A stretch of 64,000 nt of DNA from Istiophorus platypterus (GCA_016859345.1 CM029121.1:318329-382328); one strand, 5' to 3'. Counted from the first letter of the stretch, positions 1 to 11,382 are shown. Numbers and translations: made by a program. Notes: generated by a model from the sequence alone, not told the origin.

Positions 1-1069
1 ATTTTGGTACAATTTCAAATTTTAATTATATGATATTCAAGGATACAGGTAGGTGAGGAACCAGCATTACCTTCTTAAAATTGTAAGCACAACTGAAAGT
101 TGTGAGTGTACATACATTTTTGCCCCTGTAAGAGGTTAAGTGCTATGGCACAGTATATATTATAGCTAACAGGATGGAAATAGCAGTTTAAATGGGGAAA
201 GTACAGTACTAATATACAGTTAATAACTACCTAAATAGATGAAAAAATCTAAATCCATTGTATAAATTCATAAACTTATTTCAATCTTAAAGGCTGTCTT
301 AGTTTATTGAACAACTTTAATAACTGTCAGACATCGGATCAAAACAGCTTCATTTTCTCTTCTGCCTGCCACTCTGTTAAATGCTTGCTGGCAAAGAGTG
401 TATATTTAAAACAGGCAGAGTGATGTAAGGAGAGTGTTCATGTTAGGAAGGAAAAGGGGTTGATTCAAGTTACAGTATTATCAACTCTAGCTGGCATTTG
501 ATTGAGTTTGTGCCTTTTAGAACATAATCTCCCTGTCAAAAAGATTAAAAAACAAGAAAGCAATGTGGAAGACCCCTACTGCAGAACAAATTAGCTTGTA
601 GTGGAATATTTTCATGTAGTAATAAATAAAAAAATAAAGGAAATTATCCAATGTGCAAAAGTATTCAAAACATTTATCAAATGCCCCCAAACAGAGTAAC
701 TACCTCAAAGCTAATTGTGGAATTATGCTACATTCACATGATATCGTAATTATGATGGGCAGTTGCGGCTAGATGACAGCAAACTAGCCTTCCTTCTGGA
801 AGCTTAGTGGTTGCTAGACTTAGCTAAGTTTTGGGTGTGTGGACTTCCAGAGTTTTTTGGTGAGAATTGACACATTTGATTGTATTTGGACAAAATGACC
901 TTAAAGATTGGGAACAGTTTGGGTTCATTTTTGGTGGTGTTGTTAGGGCAAGAGTGGAGCTTCCTTCTCAAGGTGTGTCAACTCTGGGCGATACGAAATC
1001 AGGATTTATCAGGAAATTACCCCTAAAGTTATGGGCCCATGATTGCATGACATGTCTTTTCAAATAAGT
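1..1069. other. Intergenic AT-rich sequence
   Basis: I see no gene here. Short open frames exist, but none resembles a known protein or has convincing splice context. The stretch ends at a CA microsatellite. Confidence 0.5.

Positions 1070-1119
<50 letters not shown>
1070..1119. repeat. CA dinucleotide microsatellite
   Basis: An almost pure run of about 24 AC/CA units is followed by a short T tract. The CVCVCV reading frame across it is a repeat artefact. Confidence 0.95.
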
Positions 1120-1122
<3 letters not shown>

Positions 1123-1285
1123 TTTTTGTTAATTAAATTGCCCGTAGGCCTACTATCAGTGACACAAAATATATCATGAAACTTATTTTTTAATATCATT
1201 TTATTATGAAGCTTAGAATGTGCCACTGGTATAATTAGACTTTTAAAATCATAGGTATTTACAGTAATAATTGAAATTATTTGTA

Positions 1286-1498
1286 CAGTAGTGTTCAAAA
1301 TAATAGCAGTCCAATGTGACTAACCAGATTAATCACTGTTATTAGTATATTTTTTATTGCTACATGGCCAACGAGTTACCAGTAGGTGCAGTAGATTCTC
1401 AGAAAACCAACAAGACCCAGCATTCATGATATGCACGCTCTTAAGGCTGTGCAATTGGGCAATTAGTTGAAAGGGGTGTGTTCAAAAAATAGCAGTGT
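1286..1498 (+). repeat. Left terminal inverted repeat of the Tc1-like element
   Basis: The reverse complement of 2697-2896 matches this segment almost base for base. It starts CAGTAGTGTTCAAAATAATA at the TA target. Two transposase-type direct repeats lie at 1293-1310 and 1480-1497. Confidence 0.92.
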
Positions 1499-1567
1499 GG
1501 CATTCAATCAGTGAGGTCATCAATTTTGTGAAAAAACAGGTGTGAATCAAGTGGCCCCTTTTTATGG

Positions 1568-2613
1568 ATGAAGCCAGCACTTGTTGAACATGCATTTCTC
1601 TTTGAAAGCCTGAGGAAAATGGGTCGTTCAAGACATTGTTCAGAAGAACAGCGTACTTTGATTAAAAAGTTGATTGGAGAGGGGAAAACTTATAAAGAGG
1701 TGCAAAAAATTATAGGCTGTTCAGCTAAAATGATCTCCAATGCCTTAAAATGGAGAGCAAAACCAGAGACACGTGGCAGAAAACGGAAGACAACCATCAA
1801 AATGGATCAAAGAATAACCAGAATGGCAAAGGCTCAGCCAATGATCAGCTCCAGGATGATCAAAGACAGTCTGGAGTTACCTGTAAGTACTGTAACAGTT
1901 AGAAGACGTCTGTGTGAAGCTAATCTATTTACAAGAATCCCCCGCAAAGTCCCTCTGTTAAAAAAAAGGCATGTGCAGAAGAGGTTACAATTTGCCAAAG
2001 AACACATCAACTGGCCTAAAGAGAAATGGAGGAACATTTTGTGGACTGATGAGAGTAAATTTGTTCTTTTTGGGTCCAAGGGCTGCAGACAGTTTGTGAG
2101 ACGACCCTCAAACTCTGAATTCAAGCCACAGTACACAGTGAAGACAGTGAAGCATGGTGGTGCAAGCATCATGATATGGGCATGTTTCTCCTACTACGGT
2201 GTTGGGCCTATTTATCGCATACCAGGGATCATGGATCAGTTTGCATATGTCAAAATACTTGAAGAGGTCACGTTGCCTTATGCTGAAGAGGACATGCCCT
2301 TGAAATGGGTGTTTCAACAAGACAATGACCCCAAACACACTAGTAAACGAGCAAAATCTTGATTCCACACCAACAAAATTAATGTTATGGAGTGGCCAGC
2401 CCAATCCCCGGACCTTAATCCAATCGAGAACTTGTGGGGTGACATCAAAAATGCTGTTTCTGAAGCAAAACCAAGAAATGTAAATTAATTGTGGAATGTT
2501 GTTAAAGAATCTTGTGTGGAATAACAGCTGAAAGGTGCCACAAGTTGGTTGACTCCATGTCACACAGATGTGAAGCAGTTATAAAAAACTGTGGTCATAC
2601 AACTAAATATTAG
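1568..2613 (+). pseudogene. Tc1-like transposase, DD34E type, inactivated
   Basis: The open part (1568..2362, 264 codons) looks like the family from the internal Met at 1619 onward. It begins with a paired-type helix-turn-helix region (about residues 19-115) with a basic RKRK linker. The DDE domain follows, with Asp161 in ILWTDESKF and Asp252 in QQDNDPKHT. A TGA then replaces what is normally a Trp codon at 2360-2362. The same frame continues past it with the SPDLNPIENLW motif that carries the third acidic residue, 34 residues after Asp252. A TAA near 2487 and a frameshift follow, and the C-terminal tail (about 2528-2613) resumes in another frame. Losing the third acidic residue should abolish catalysis. 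Confidence 0.92.
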
Positions 2614-2696
2614 TTTAGTGATTCACAGGATTGCTAAATCCTAGAAACAAAAAAGTTTGTACAAAATTTTTTTGAGTTTGTAAAGTCACTGGCAGA

Positions 2697-2896
2697 CACT
2701 GCTATTTTTTTGAACACACCCCTTTCAACTAATTGCCCAATTGCACAGCCTTAAGAGCGTGCATATCATGAATGCTGGGTCTTGTTGGTTTTCTGAGAAT
2801 CTACTGCACCTACTGGTAACTCGTTGGCCATGTAGCAATAAAAAATATATTAATTTGGTTAGTCACATTGGACTACTATTATTTTGATCACTACTG
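2697..2896 (-). repeat. Right terminal inverted repeat of the Tc1-like element
   Basis: This is the inverted copy of the left repeat and ends CACTACTG before TA. It is slightly shorter because of a small deletion near the AT-rich stretch at about 2845. Confidence 0.92.
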
Positions 2897-2898
2897 TA

Positions 2899-3755
2899 TA
2901 TGGTGGCAATGTGTGTTTAGGGCCGATTCTGGGGAGTCCATCAAACTGGGTTTGGTACGAGTCTGACAACTGTACTTGCCTGAATTATTTCTTCTAAGTC
3001 ACTGGATAAGTACAATTATGGGGCAAAACCATCTTGGCTATAAGTTCAGCATTGCCGAGACTTAATTTTGGTCACTGATGCAAAATTGCATATCTAAGTT
3101 CATGATTTACTTTAACCCTGCACACAAAATCTGGCTTTAACTTTACAAGGGTGCTGGGAAAAACAGAAATAGCAAAGCAGAAACATATCAAAACTACAAC
3201 AGTGGCGCTGATGAGAAGGGAAGGGAATGCCATACAGCTAGTCATCTCAGGCAGCCCTGAGCTTAACAGCCTGGGTGGGAGGAGTGCAGAGGATACACTA
3301 CAGCAGCCCACGGCATCTATTTTCCATCTCCACAACCAACAATGTGTGCTCACTAGGACCTAGTCCTTTAATATAATGCCTATCTTCCTATCTGCACTAT
3401 CCTCTTCCTCCCCTTCTTGATCAGCTGAAAGTACAGTTGTCATTGAGCCATGCCTGGGTGCTGGGATGGGGTGAGTGGCAGGGGAGAGTGTGTGATGCAT
3501 ACTGTACCTGAGTGTTTATGTTTTATTCATAGAGTGTATTTGAATTTGAACCTGGTTTTACCTGTCAGAATAAATTTTTTGATCTTTGAAAATTGTCTGA
3601 TGATTATTCTTTATATTCCTTATTGAGATGGAGAAACTGCAGCACCATTGTCGAAGGATGGGTCCATCTTTGATTCTGGCCCACTGACACACTTAAGAAC
3701 GCTGATAATGTGCAATGCACCAGTGCAGTATCCTGTGTGGATAAACACACTAACA

Positions 3756-3756
<1 letters not shown>
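2899..3756. other. Intergenic, no gene recognised
   Basis: Overlapping short frames at 3072-3363 lie on both strands, but I do not recognise either product and see no splice context to support them. Confidence 0.45.
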
Positions 3757-3807
<51 letters not shown>

Positions 3808-3850
3808 TGTTTGTGTGTGGTTGGGTTTGTGTGTTTGTGTGTGTGTTTGC
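3757..3850. repeat. GT microsatellite
   Basis: About 22 pure GT units are followed by an interrupted GT/TTTG tail. This produces spurious Val-Cys frames in three registers. Confidence 0.95.
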
Positions 3851-3897
3851 TTTTTTTACTATACTCTTGGTGTCAAAGAAATGGGAACCCACTAAAC

Positions 3898-3994
3898 CTA
3901 TCCATAACCCTAACCTTAAACCTAATTCTAACCCTAGCCCTAAAATAAAGTCTTAACCCTTGAACAGCCCTGGTTTTAGGACAAGGGTTAAGGT
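3898..3994. repeat. Degenerate telomere-like CCCTAA repeats
   Basis: Several CCTAACC-type units (ATAACCCTAACC, ATTCTAACCCTAGCCC, TCTTAACCC) are followed by the inverted sense (GGGTTAAGGTTAG). The units are irregular, so this is a decayed minisatellite rather than a clean interstitial telomere. Confidence 0.6.
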
Positions 3995-4049
3995 TAGAGC
4001 ATGGGGCTATGGATTGCATTATCTCAATGATGGGTCTGCATGTAAAAGG

Positions 4050-4112
4050 ATGTGTGTGTGTGTGTCTGTGTGTGTGTGTGTGTGTGTGTGTCTGTGTGTG
4101 TGTGTGTGTTTG
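4050..4112. repeat. GT microsatellite with CT interruptions
   Basis: A TGTG tract of about 60 bp is interrupted by TCTG units. Confidence 0.93.
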
Positions 4113-5960
4113 TACATGAGTGTATAGAGAAATTGTTAATTTTTTTTAATTAGTGTGAGAGAAAGAAGAGAGAACAGTCAAGGGAATGATTATTGGATTT
4201 GGGTAGCTTTTTTTGTTGTTGTTCTTTCTTGTGTGATGCAGCCAAGATTCTCACTCAAAATAAAAAGAAATAAATAACAACAATGAAGTTGCTCTCAACA
4301 ATTAAAAGATGCCATGACTTATTTTAAAGGCTGGAATTCCACTCCCATTTAGAAATATTTTGAATTCCTTTCAGTGTTTTCTTCCTGGAAGCCTCAAGAT
4401 CATCAGGAGCTCATGTGTTCGGGAAATGTGTCCTTTAATTTATCATTGAAAACAGGTTATGAACATAGCCCCAAATAGAGTAACTACCTCATATTAGAAT
4501 ACTGATTTCAGATAACATTGATGTTGATGCTGAAATAATAGAGAGATAATCTGTAAGAATTTACTCATAACTGCTGTCTGCATTAATTTCCACTGCTGGG
4601 GTGGATTATGCAGAATTTTGGCAATGTGGTGAATCCATAACCACTGTTTGTTTATTTGCTGTGAGAGCAACAATGATGGCATGTCATTGTGTACTGGATC
4701 TCTGTTTGGTGGGTTTACAGTGGAGTTTATAGATAGGAGTTTCAAAATTGTCTTTTCTTATACTACCTAAAATGGTCATAATAATTCCAAAAAAACACAC
4801 TACTTAATGTGTGTGCATGTGTATGTCTTTATGTGTGTGTGGGTCTCTGGTAACATATCTCCCTCCTCCACTTTGAGTACAAGTTAGACAAAATGTGGGT
4901 CATAACAAGAGAGGTCTAAATCCACTACAAGCCAACTGTTTGATCCCAATATGAGCCATTAAGTGTGAGTGTGTGTTTTCTTGTTTCACAGGAAAATGAT
5001 ATTGAGATCACTTATGGGACACTGCATGCGTTGGTCCATAGGGCACCCAAAGGATCAAACCTGCTATCCTCACCTACCATGATTACGGCCTGAACAGTGA
5101 ATATCCACAAAAAATGTGTCTGTGTTTGTGTGGTTGTGTGTGTGTATTTTATTTGTGTCTCGAAATATGTTCCTGGCTTTCCAATAAGGTTTTTTTGAAC
5201 TTATCAGAATTGATAATTGGTGTCCATGCCTCATAATTTCTATGTGTTTTAACTCTGTTAGAGCACACAAACGTGCAAACTTGTCACTTGTTGTCATCTC
5301 TACCAGGAGCTCTGTGTCAGCAGTGTCACAACTATACAGATAATCAAAATTTATAAGGGAGAAATGATTCATGAAGTTATTTTTAAGAATTTATTTAATT
5401 TAGCGCAGTGTGTGTTTTATCTGAAAATTATAAAATGTCTTTGCCTGCATTTGACAAAGTCAAGCATTAAAATTAATATTATTATGAAAACCAATGGGCT
5501 CAAAAAATTGTCTAATATAAATCCTGTGAGATTCTTAGTAACAATGGATAATGTTACATTAAAATCATCTCATGCTCTGTGGTGAATTGAACCTGAGCGC
5601 TGACTATCATTATAGTCATGTCATTCTACAAAGTTGCAGCATGCAATACATGCCAGCACCTACCACATTATGAGTACACAATACCTTATTTAAGGGAAGG
5701 ATAACATAAAACTCAAATGTATGGGAGAGGATGGATAAATATAGAGAGAAACAGAGGAGCTAAAAATAGAATAAAGAAAAAAGGAAACAAAGAAAAAAGA
5801 CCAAGCGCCAGAAAAGGCTCTGAGTTGGGTTTGTCTCAAAGTGTCATGAGTGGTGACAAACATAGAAAAGAGGAGGATTTGATGAGGCAAATGAAAGAGT
5901 GAATGTGAGATGCATTGATGAAATGTAGTTCAGAAAAACATCTCTATTATGCGGTGGGAG
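4113..5960. other. Intergenic, no gene recognised
   Basis: The sequence is AT-rich with scattered short GT runs (4800-4850, 5115-5150). The short open frames have no recognisable protein character. Confidence 0.45.
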
Positions 5961-5961
5961 A

Positions 5962-5982
5962 CTGGGGGGGGGGGGGGGGCAG
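5962..5982. repeat. Poly-G tract
   Basis: A run of about 18 G with no interruption. Its length is prone to sequencing and assembly error. Confidence 0.85.
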
Positions 5983-7128
5983 CAGCAATACAGAGCTGTC
6001 TTGATGGTTTGAGGTGGGATAGGGATGGTGGGGTTTGGAGAATAGTGTCCAATGGCCCAGAACGGAACCATGGCTCTGCTGACAGCTGATATAACTATAG
6101 ATATCTGATTTTGTTGTGTGTATTGCTTCCTCTTTTTGGTCCTGTTCCTTTTCTTTAGAAAAATAATCATCATTGAGATGATTATCAATCTCATTTAGAG
6201 CAAAATGATACATTATTAAAACACAGCAAAAGACATAAACAGGGCAAATATAAAAATACACTGATAAAGAACAAACAAGAAAGAAAATCACATAGCAATA
6301 AGACATTGTGTAGAACATAATAGACTAAAGATACACCAGAACAGAACTTGCTTTGGCTGCCGCACAACCATGAGGCTTTTCACAGCCAGTCACTAAATCA
6401 CTCAACAACAGTGCAATTCACATAGGACGGAGAAGGAAAGCAAAGGATAAAAGGAGTTGTATTGTTAAAAAAACATTAAAGGGAAATTGGTTGGGAGTTA
6501 TTTTTTAAAATGAATAAATTTAATAATGGTACATTTAAAATGACGCCCAATCAGCCAATGTCAGAGCTGCCACCAGTCCCTTGATTCCAAACACAGAGGT
6601 AGGGAGAACAAATAGAACAGTAAGTGAGGATAAGAGATTAGATGTCTGTTAGAGAAAGAAAGGTGAGGGCCGCTTTAAGAAGTAGAACAGCGGTCACAGA
6701 GCAGGAACTGTTGTAGATAAGAAAGAAAATAAGGTACTACACTGATGCATCTGTCAATCGGGTTGGTATGGCTGCACAGAGAGGGGAAGATGAGGAGAAC
6801 AAACAAGAAAAGAAGAGGGATGATAGAGATGGAAGCTTAATCTGAGTGAGGATAGTGAAAAAAGTGCAAAGGGAAAAAGTAGGTCATGAAGTGGGTAGTA
6901 CAGACTGCAATGGATGTCTGATAATTCAGCATGTACCAATGAGAATGTAGGAGAAACTTTTCATCTCTGTCAAGTAGTATCTCAATTTTTGTCTACTGGA
7001 CTGGACTCACCAAAGAGTAAGAGGGTTATAGCTCTGGGCTGACATTAGTAATTAGAGTGTAATAAGCTGTTTGAATGTTTGTGACGATATTGGTTGTTGC
7101 TGTTATTAATTCATTAGTGAACACACTT
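5983..7128. other. Intergenic, purine-rich, no gene recognised
   Basis: The stretch from about 6600 to 6940 is unusually A/G-rich on the plus strand (many AGAGG, GAAAG and AAGAAG words). It opens serine- and leucine-rich frames on the other strand that look like composition artefacts. Confidence 0.45.
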
Positions 7129-7194
7129 GAATGAATTATAATTTATCCGTCTGCAGCGGTAATGAATGAATTATAATTTATCCATCTGCAGCGG
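7129..7194 (+). repeat. Tandem duplication, 35-bp period
   Basis: A 31-bp core (7129-7159) recurs at 7164-7194 with one substitution (CCGTCTG to CCATCTG). It includes the words AATTATAATTTATCC and CTGCAGCGG. Confidence 0.85.
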
Positions 7195-7439
7195 ATAAAT
7201 TCTGTCCCGCTCTGCACTCACGATTGAGACCAGTACTTTCTGTGTCGGTTAAAGGCCCAGACTTGCGACACTCATCATCTGAGTCGAGTAATATCTGTGT
7301 GATACAGATAAATACTGTCCCTCAATCGCAATCATCAGAATGTCTTTGTTCAAACTCGTCTACCTTGTTCTTCTTCTACTAACGCACACATTCCTATTCA
7401 CCTGAGCGTAGGAAAGTTCGAACCTCCCCCACCTAGTTT

Positions 7440-7600
7440 TTTTCTTTGTTAAGTCACGTGGTAACAGCTCGCACCATTACACTCGACAGACTTCCTTCCG
7501 GCCGACCCCCGCGTGACGTGGCTGTAACGAGTCACGTCCACCATCTTGCTCCGCCTCCCTTCAGGCGCGCACACATAGATCCTCGTACACGCGCCCAAAC
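7440..7600 (+). promoter_or_regulatory. GC-rich promoter-like patch with E-box, CRE-like and YY1-like sites
   Basis: This is a rare GC- and CpG-rich island in AT-rich surroundings. It contains CACGTG at 7455-7460, TGACGTGG at 7514-7521, GTCACGTCC at 7531-7539 and CCATCTTG at 7541-7548. That is a typical set of USF, CREB/ATF and YY1 cores for a TATA-less promoter. No confident gene follows, only the exon-like segments at 8.4-9.26 kb, so its target is unknown. Confidence 0.4.
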
Positions 7601-7918
7601 ACATATACTCCCACATACACACACACCTCAATACTTGTTTCTCGATCTGTAGTTAGTAGTAAGTAGTAATAGTGCATGATAAGATTTATTATTCGAAAGT
7701 GATGTTAATTGGAAGTTGATATTACTGATGATAATAGTTTTTGCTATTTTTAAATGATAAGTTGCTTTTGTGTTTTCTGTTAATGTGCTGTGATATCAAG
7801 CTGGTTGATGGAGTCAGTGCCGACCTCCACTCCTTCTTATTCACTCTAGAATTACCAATATTTCCTAAATATTGGCAATTCTGAGCAAACTCCCCTTTTG
7901 AGACTGCATCCACTATTT

Positions 7919-8145
7919 GGTTATTGGTCCGGGTTTTCCCGGTGGTGCCCCGTTATTGATGGTCTAAATTAATCGGATTCTGCTAAGTTTTAATAATTAC
8001 CGGTGATTATCTTTGATAATCAGTAATTATCGCTAATAGCCAGATCTTGCTCCTGCACTGCACTAAAAATGGTGCCTTATGTGAGGTTGCATTGAAATTA
8101 TGGTTATTAGTCCGGGTTTTCCCGTTGGTGCCCTGTTATTAGTAA
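7919..8145 (+). repeat. Two copies of a 44-bp module, 183 bp apart
   Basis: The segments 7919-7962 and 8102-8145 share a GGTTATTNGTCCGGGTTTTCCCG core followed by TGGTGCCC and TGTTATT or CGTTATT, with few differences. A perfect 9-bp inverted repeat lies just upstream at 7855-7875 (CCAATATTT, CCT, AAATATTGG). This may be an old tandem repeat or the remains of a non-autonomous element. Confidence 0.6.
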
Positions 8146-8410
8146 TCCTGATTAAGCTGATCCATCCAAATCAAAATATTGCCAATAACCAAAATCCCGT
8201 ATTAGGCTCTGAAGCACAACATTGGGATTGGAGTTGGAGCTGGAGCCTACATTCTTGCAAAGTTCGCTGTGAGTGAAATCCTCACTACAAGTTCCCACAT
8301 TATTTGTTCAGACTGAGCCTTATGCTAGATATAAAAAAACATTCATTCAGACTTAATGTGTTATGAATCCAAGAATAGTCTAAATCAGTGTCTTTGTCTT
8401 CTGCTCCCAG

Positions 8411-9102
8411 CTGATCTTCTCTGACCTGGTTGAGTGTTTATTCTGCTCAACATCAAACCCAACGGCAAAGGATGGATTGATTGGGCTGCCACCAAGTTAA
8501 CTGTATTTTTACTGTATACTAATATTTTGAGAAGGTACAAACTAATCCAGACTTGCCTTTTGTTTGCTTACAATAATAATCTCCCCCATCTTTACCCCCA
8601 GCTGTCAGGTCTGACCAGCATTCTGACCAGCATTCTGCCAGATGTTGTACTTCTACATAATTTCAGTTAGGTATGGTCATGGGCCAGAAAATCAGATTGA
8701 ACATTGATTTTTTTTATTTGCTCCTCCAGTTTTTTCCTTTTTTCTAAGAGTAGATCCTGAAAATAAAGAGAGACAGGCAAACTGACATTCCTAATTCTCA
8801 GAAGCTTCAGAAGCTATATTTATCAAAATATATGTCACTGGCAGATAAAATGTGTATAAAAACAGTGGAAAACATACAAAACTATATTTTCATGGAGTTA
8901 TTTTCACCTTGTCATCTGAATGCAGCAAACCCATAAATCATTCCTGTGTTGTTTTAAAGGTTACTTATTTGTGTCCATGTGTGCAGGGTGAGCTGATGAA
9001 CAACAGAGCTAGTGCAGAGCTACCAATAAGAGATCAACAACACCATCAACCAGTTCAACCTGCAGCTCTTCTGGAACATATACAACAGGTCAAAAAATGC
9101 AA

Positions 9103-9140
<38 letters not shown>

Positions 9141-9256
9141 TAACACAAAAAACACAAGCACTTTGTTTTATCGTTTATGATGTCCCTACTCTTCCAGTCG
9201 CAGGGACCTGGAGATGAACAGTGATGACAGTGCTCAATGCAAACACCCTAATGTAA
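8411..9256 (+). pseudogene. Cluster of unassigned exon-like segments
   Basis: Four short segments look like exons on the plus strand. One starts after CTGCTCCCAG (8411) and reads LIFSDLVECLF. One starts after TACCCCCAG (8602) and reads LSGLTSILTSILPDV. One (8987-9089) follows GTGTGCAG and reads INNTINQFNLQLFWNIYN in one frame. One (9200-9251) follows TTCCAG, reads RRDLEMNSDDSAQCKHPN and ends at a consensus GTAAGT. The last two join in phase (AG|T). Internal frame conflicts, such as a stop just before INNTINQF, suggest decay or wrong exon edges. I do not recognise the protein. It could be a pseudogene, or a real gene whose other exons I missed. Confidence 0.3.
9105..9139. repeat. CA microsatellite
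   Basis: A run of about 16 AC units lies between two of the exon-like segments. Confidence 0.92.
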
Positions 9257-9259
9257 GTC

Positions 9260-10300
9260 TACAGATACAGTTTTCATAATACAATTTGGAGGTAAAGGGC
9301 ACAGAGGTAGTTCAATGGAGGGGGATGTAGTGAGATGGGGTGAGAAAGGCTCCATTATTGAATGGGGGCTGATGAGATGATGAAGAGGGCAGGCAGATGG
9401 TAAGTGGCAGAGTTGGAATAGAAGAAGCTGATTGAGAAACAAGAGCCTTACCCTGAACAGGTTATACTGACAAGGAAGCGTGGTGTGATCCTGAAAGCAT
9501 GGAAATGCTCATTAATCCATGAATGAACTTTTTATCAGCATTAATTGATTGTTGATTCTGATATGATATTCCATTATTCACTTCAAAATCATTAATGATG
9601 AAAAAAATACCAAATACTCACCGGTTCCAGCTTACAAAAAAAACATTTTCTTCTACATATCACTTTAAATTGAATATCTTTTGGTTTTGTACAGTTGTTC
9701 AGACAACTATGTGTTAAAGAAGATGTATTAGCTTTTTTGTCCAGGAGCATGTTTAGATTATACCATGCTGAATTAGAACTCAACTTAGAAGAATTTTACA
9801 ATATTTCCTCAAATGGTGACTTGGGGCTTTATTTACCTCTACTGCAGAAGGTAACAGGCCTTTATTTGAGGCGAGTATCGTTTTGGAGGCAGGCCTTTAT
9901 ATCTAATTCACTCCATTGAAAAATTATAACTGTTTATACCAGTATTTTAATACAAAGCCTCATTTTGCCTAGTTAAAGTTACTGCATCACACTGTTAATA
10001 CGCCTGAGTTGCCTAGTAAAAATGTTCTTATCATATTTTGATATTCTGCTGGCTTTGCTTACTTCTAACTCAGGGACACCTTGTCTGAGGGGGGTCTGGG
10101 AGAGTTTTCCAGCATTCCTTTAACACATAATAATTGCCTACTCTCCTTGTCCTTTCATGCCCTGTAGTAACACATGTGGTTATAATTTAAGTAATTAATT
10201 TAAGTAATTTAAGTGTGATTAAATTTGCATATATTTAGTGAGTTTTCACTACAGCCTCATCAGACTGTGACCTTCAGCACACACAGTGTGGTTTGCTGGG
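9260..10300. other. Intergenic, no gene recognised
   Basis: CAGGCCTTTAT occurs twice, about 34 bp apart, near 9857-9900, probably within an old dispersed repeat. Nothing else can be assigned. Confidence 0.4.
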
Positions 10301-10311
10301 TGGAACAAGAG

Positions 10312-10785
10312 TCAGCACCTGCAAGTCTTAGCAATGGATCTTTCAGAAAATGGTGGATTACTCCCATCAGGTTGAGACAGAGTTTCTGCCCAAAGTCAAG
10401 CAGTTTAAGTATCTTGGGGTCTTGTTCACAAGTGAGGGTGAGGGAGAATGATATGCAGATTGGTGAAGCATCAGCAGTAATGCAGCCACTGTGGTAGAGA
10501 GGGAGCTGAGCCAAGGTAAAACTTTTGATTTATAAGTTATAAACATGAGTTTTGGGTAGTGACTGAAATAATAAGATAGTGGATACAAGCGAAATGGGTT
10601 TCCTCCCCAGGCTGGGCTCAGCCTTGGAGAAAGATTAAGGAGCTCTGACATCCAGAGGGAACTGGAGCAACTGCTATTTTGCATCAAACAAGACAGATGA
10701 GGTGGAACTTGCTGGAGAGGTTATATATACTATAGTTTATCTAGCAGCAGAAAATGGATGGATGAATGGATGGACGGATTGTCAT
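10312..10785 (+). mobile_element. LINE 3' end, Rex3/RTE-like, truncated
   Basis: Broken frames on the plus strand contain the end of a reverse transcriptase ORF: a LPKVKQFKYLGVLFTSEGE-like segment (10386-10440), then GEASAVMQ, then a diverged downstream region (10520-10710) with stops. The copy ends in a GATG-type tail (ATGGATGGATGAATGGATGGA, 10753-10773). A GATG tail is the described 3' terminus of fish Rex3 retrotransposons, which are usually 5'-truncated as here. Assignment to Rex3 rather than another LINE is inferred from the tail and the remembered family layout. Confidence 0.75.
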
Positions 10786-10789
10786 CGAA

Positions 10790-11380
10790 ATTGAATTCTC
10801 TCATTCATTCAATATTAAGAGATGCTGTCTGTAAAGAAAAAAACACTCAAATTTAAAGCCATGCTTTCCTTCAATCTTTTCTAGTTTTTAAAAATTTTAA
10901 TTTAGACCCTTGTTTGTATTACCTTCTGGGAAAAAAACTGATATAAAAAAACAACTTGTGGTAAAAATGAATTTATGTCTCTAAAAAAGCCTCAAAATGA
11001 CCATAGGCTGTATTTTGAGCAAGTGTTTACATAAATCCAAATTAAACCACTTTTCCTTCGCATAAAACGAAATGGCACCTTAAGGTAGCAATTTAAAATA
11101 ACTTTTCACCCCAAAAGAAATAAAAGATTAACATATGCTGTCTTTTGAGAAATTATTTACATAATTAAAATGAGACAACATTTATCTTCACAGTCATTCA
11201 GTTTTAATTTTCTAGTGTAGAAAATTGTATATAAAACCTTTTGAGATGAAATGATGACTTAAAGTAATGTAATGGTAAAAATTAACTTATTAACCATCGC
11301 TGCCAAAGTTTTTACATAAACTCAAATTAAATCAAAAACTTTTAGTTTTTAATGTATCCATTTAATGTATCTTTCTAAAC
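10790..11380. other. Intergenic AT-rich sequence
   Basis: Blocks resembling each other (TTTTGAG..TTTACATAAA) recur at about 11010-11030, 11140-11165 and 11305-11325. This hints at an old degenerate tandem repeat. No gene is seen. Confidence 0.35.
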
Positions 11381-11382
11381 AA

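Larger units (their letters stand above)
1286..2896 (+). mobile_element. Tc1-like DNA transposon, full length but inactive
   Basis: The 1611-bp element is bounded by TA target dinucleotides (1284-1285 and 2897-2898). It has terminal inverted repeats of about 210 bp (1286-1498 and 2697-2896) that are nearly identical; the right one lacks about a dozen bases. Each repeat holds an outer and an inner copy of a TTCAAAATAATAGCAGT-like motif (1293-1310, 1480-1497 and their mirror images). This is the IR/DR arrangement of fish Tc1/mariner elements, where the transposase binds two direct repeats per end. The single transposase gene between the repeats is broken, so this copy could only move if another copy supplied the enzyme. 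Confidence 0.95.

Noticed and set aside
1029..1298. Open frames rich in Val-Cys or Thr-His across CA/GT repeats (also at 3620-3956, 14097-14332, 34771-35019)
   Set aside because: They are translations of dinucleotide repeats and have no other coding support.
1834..2563. Minus-strand frames of 112 and 151 codons inside the Tc1-like element
   Set aside because: They are antisense shadows of the transposase gene.
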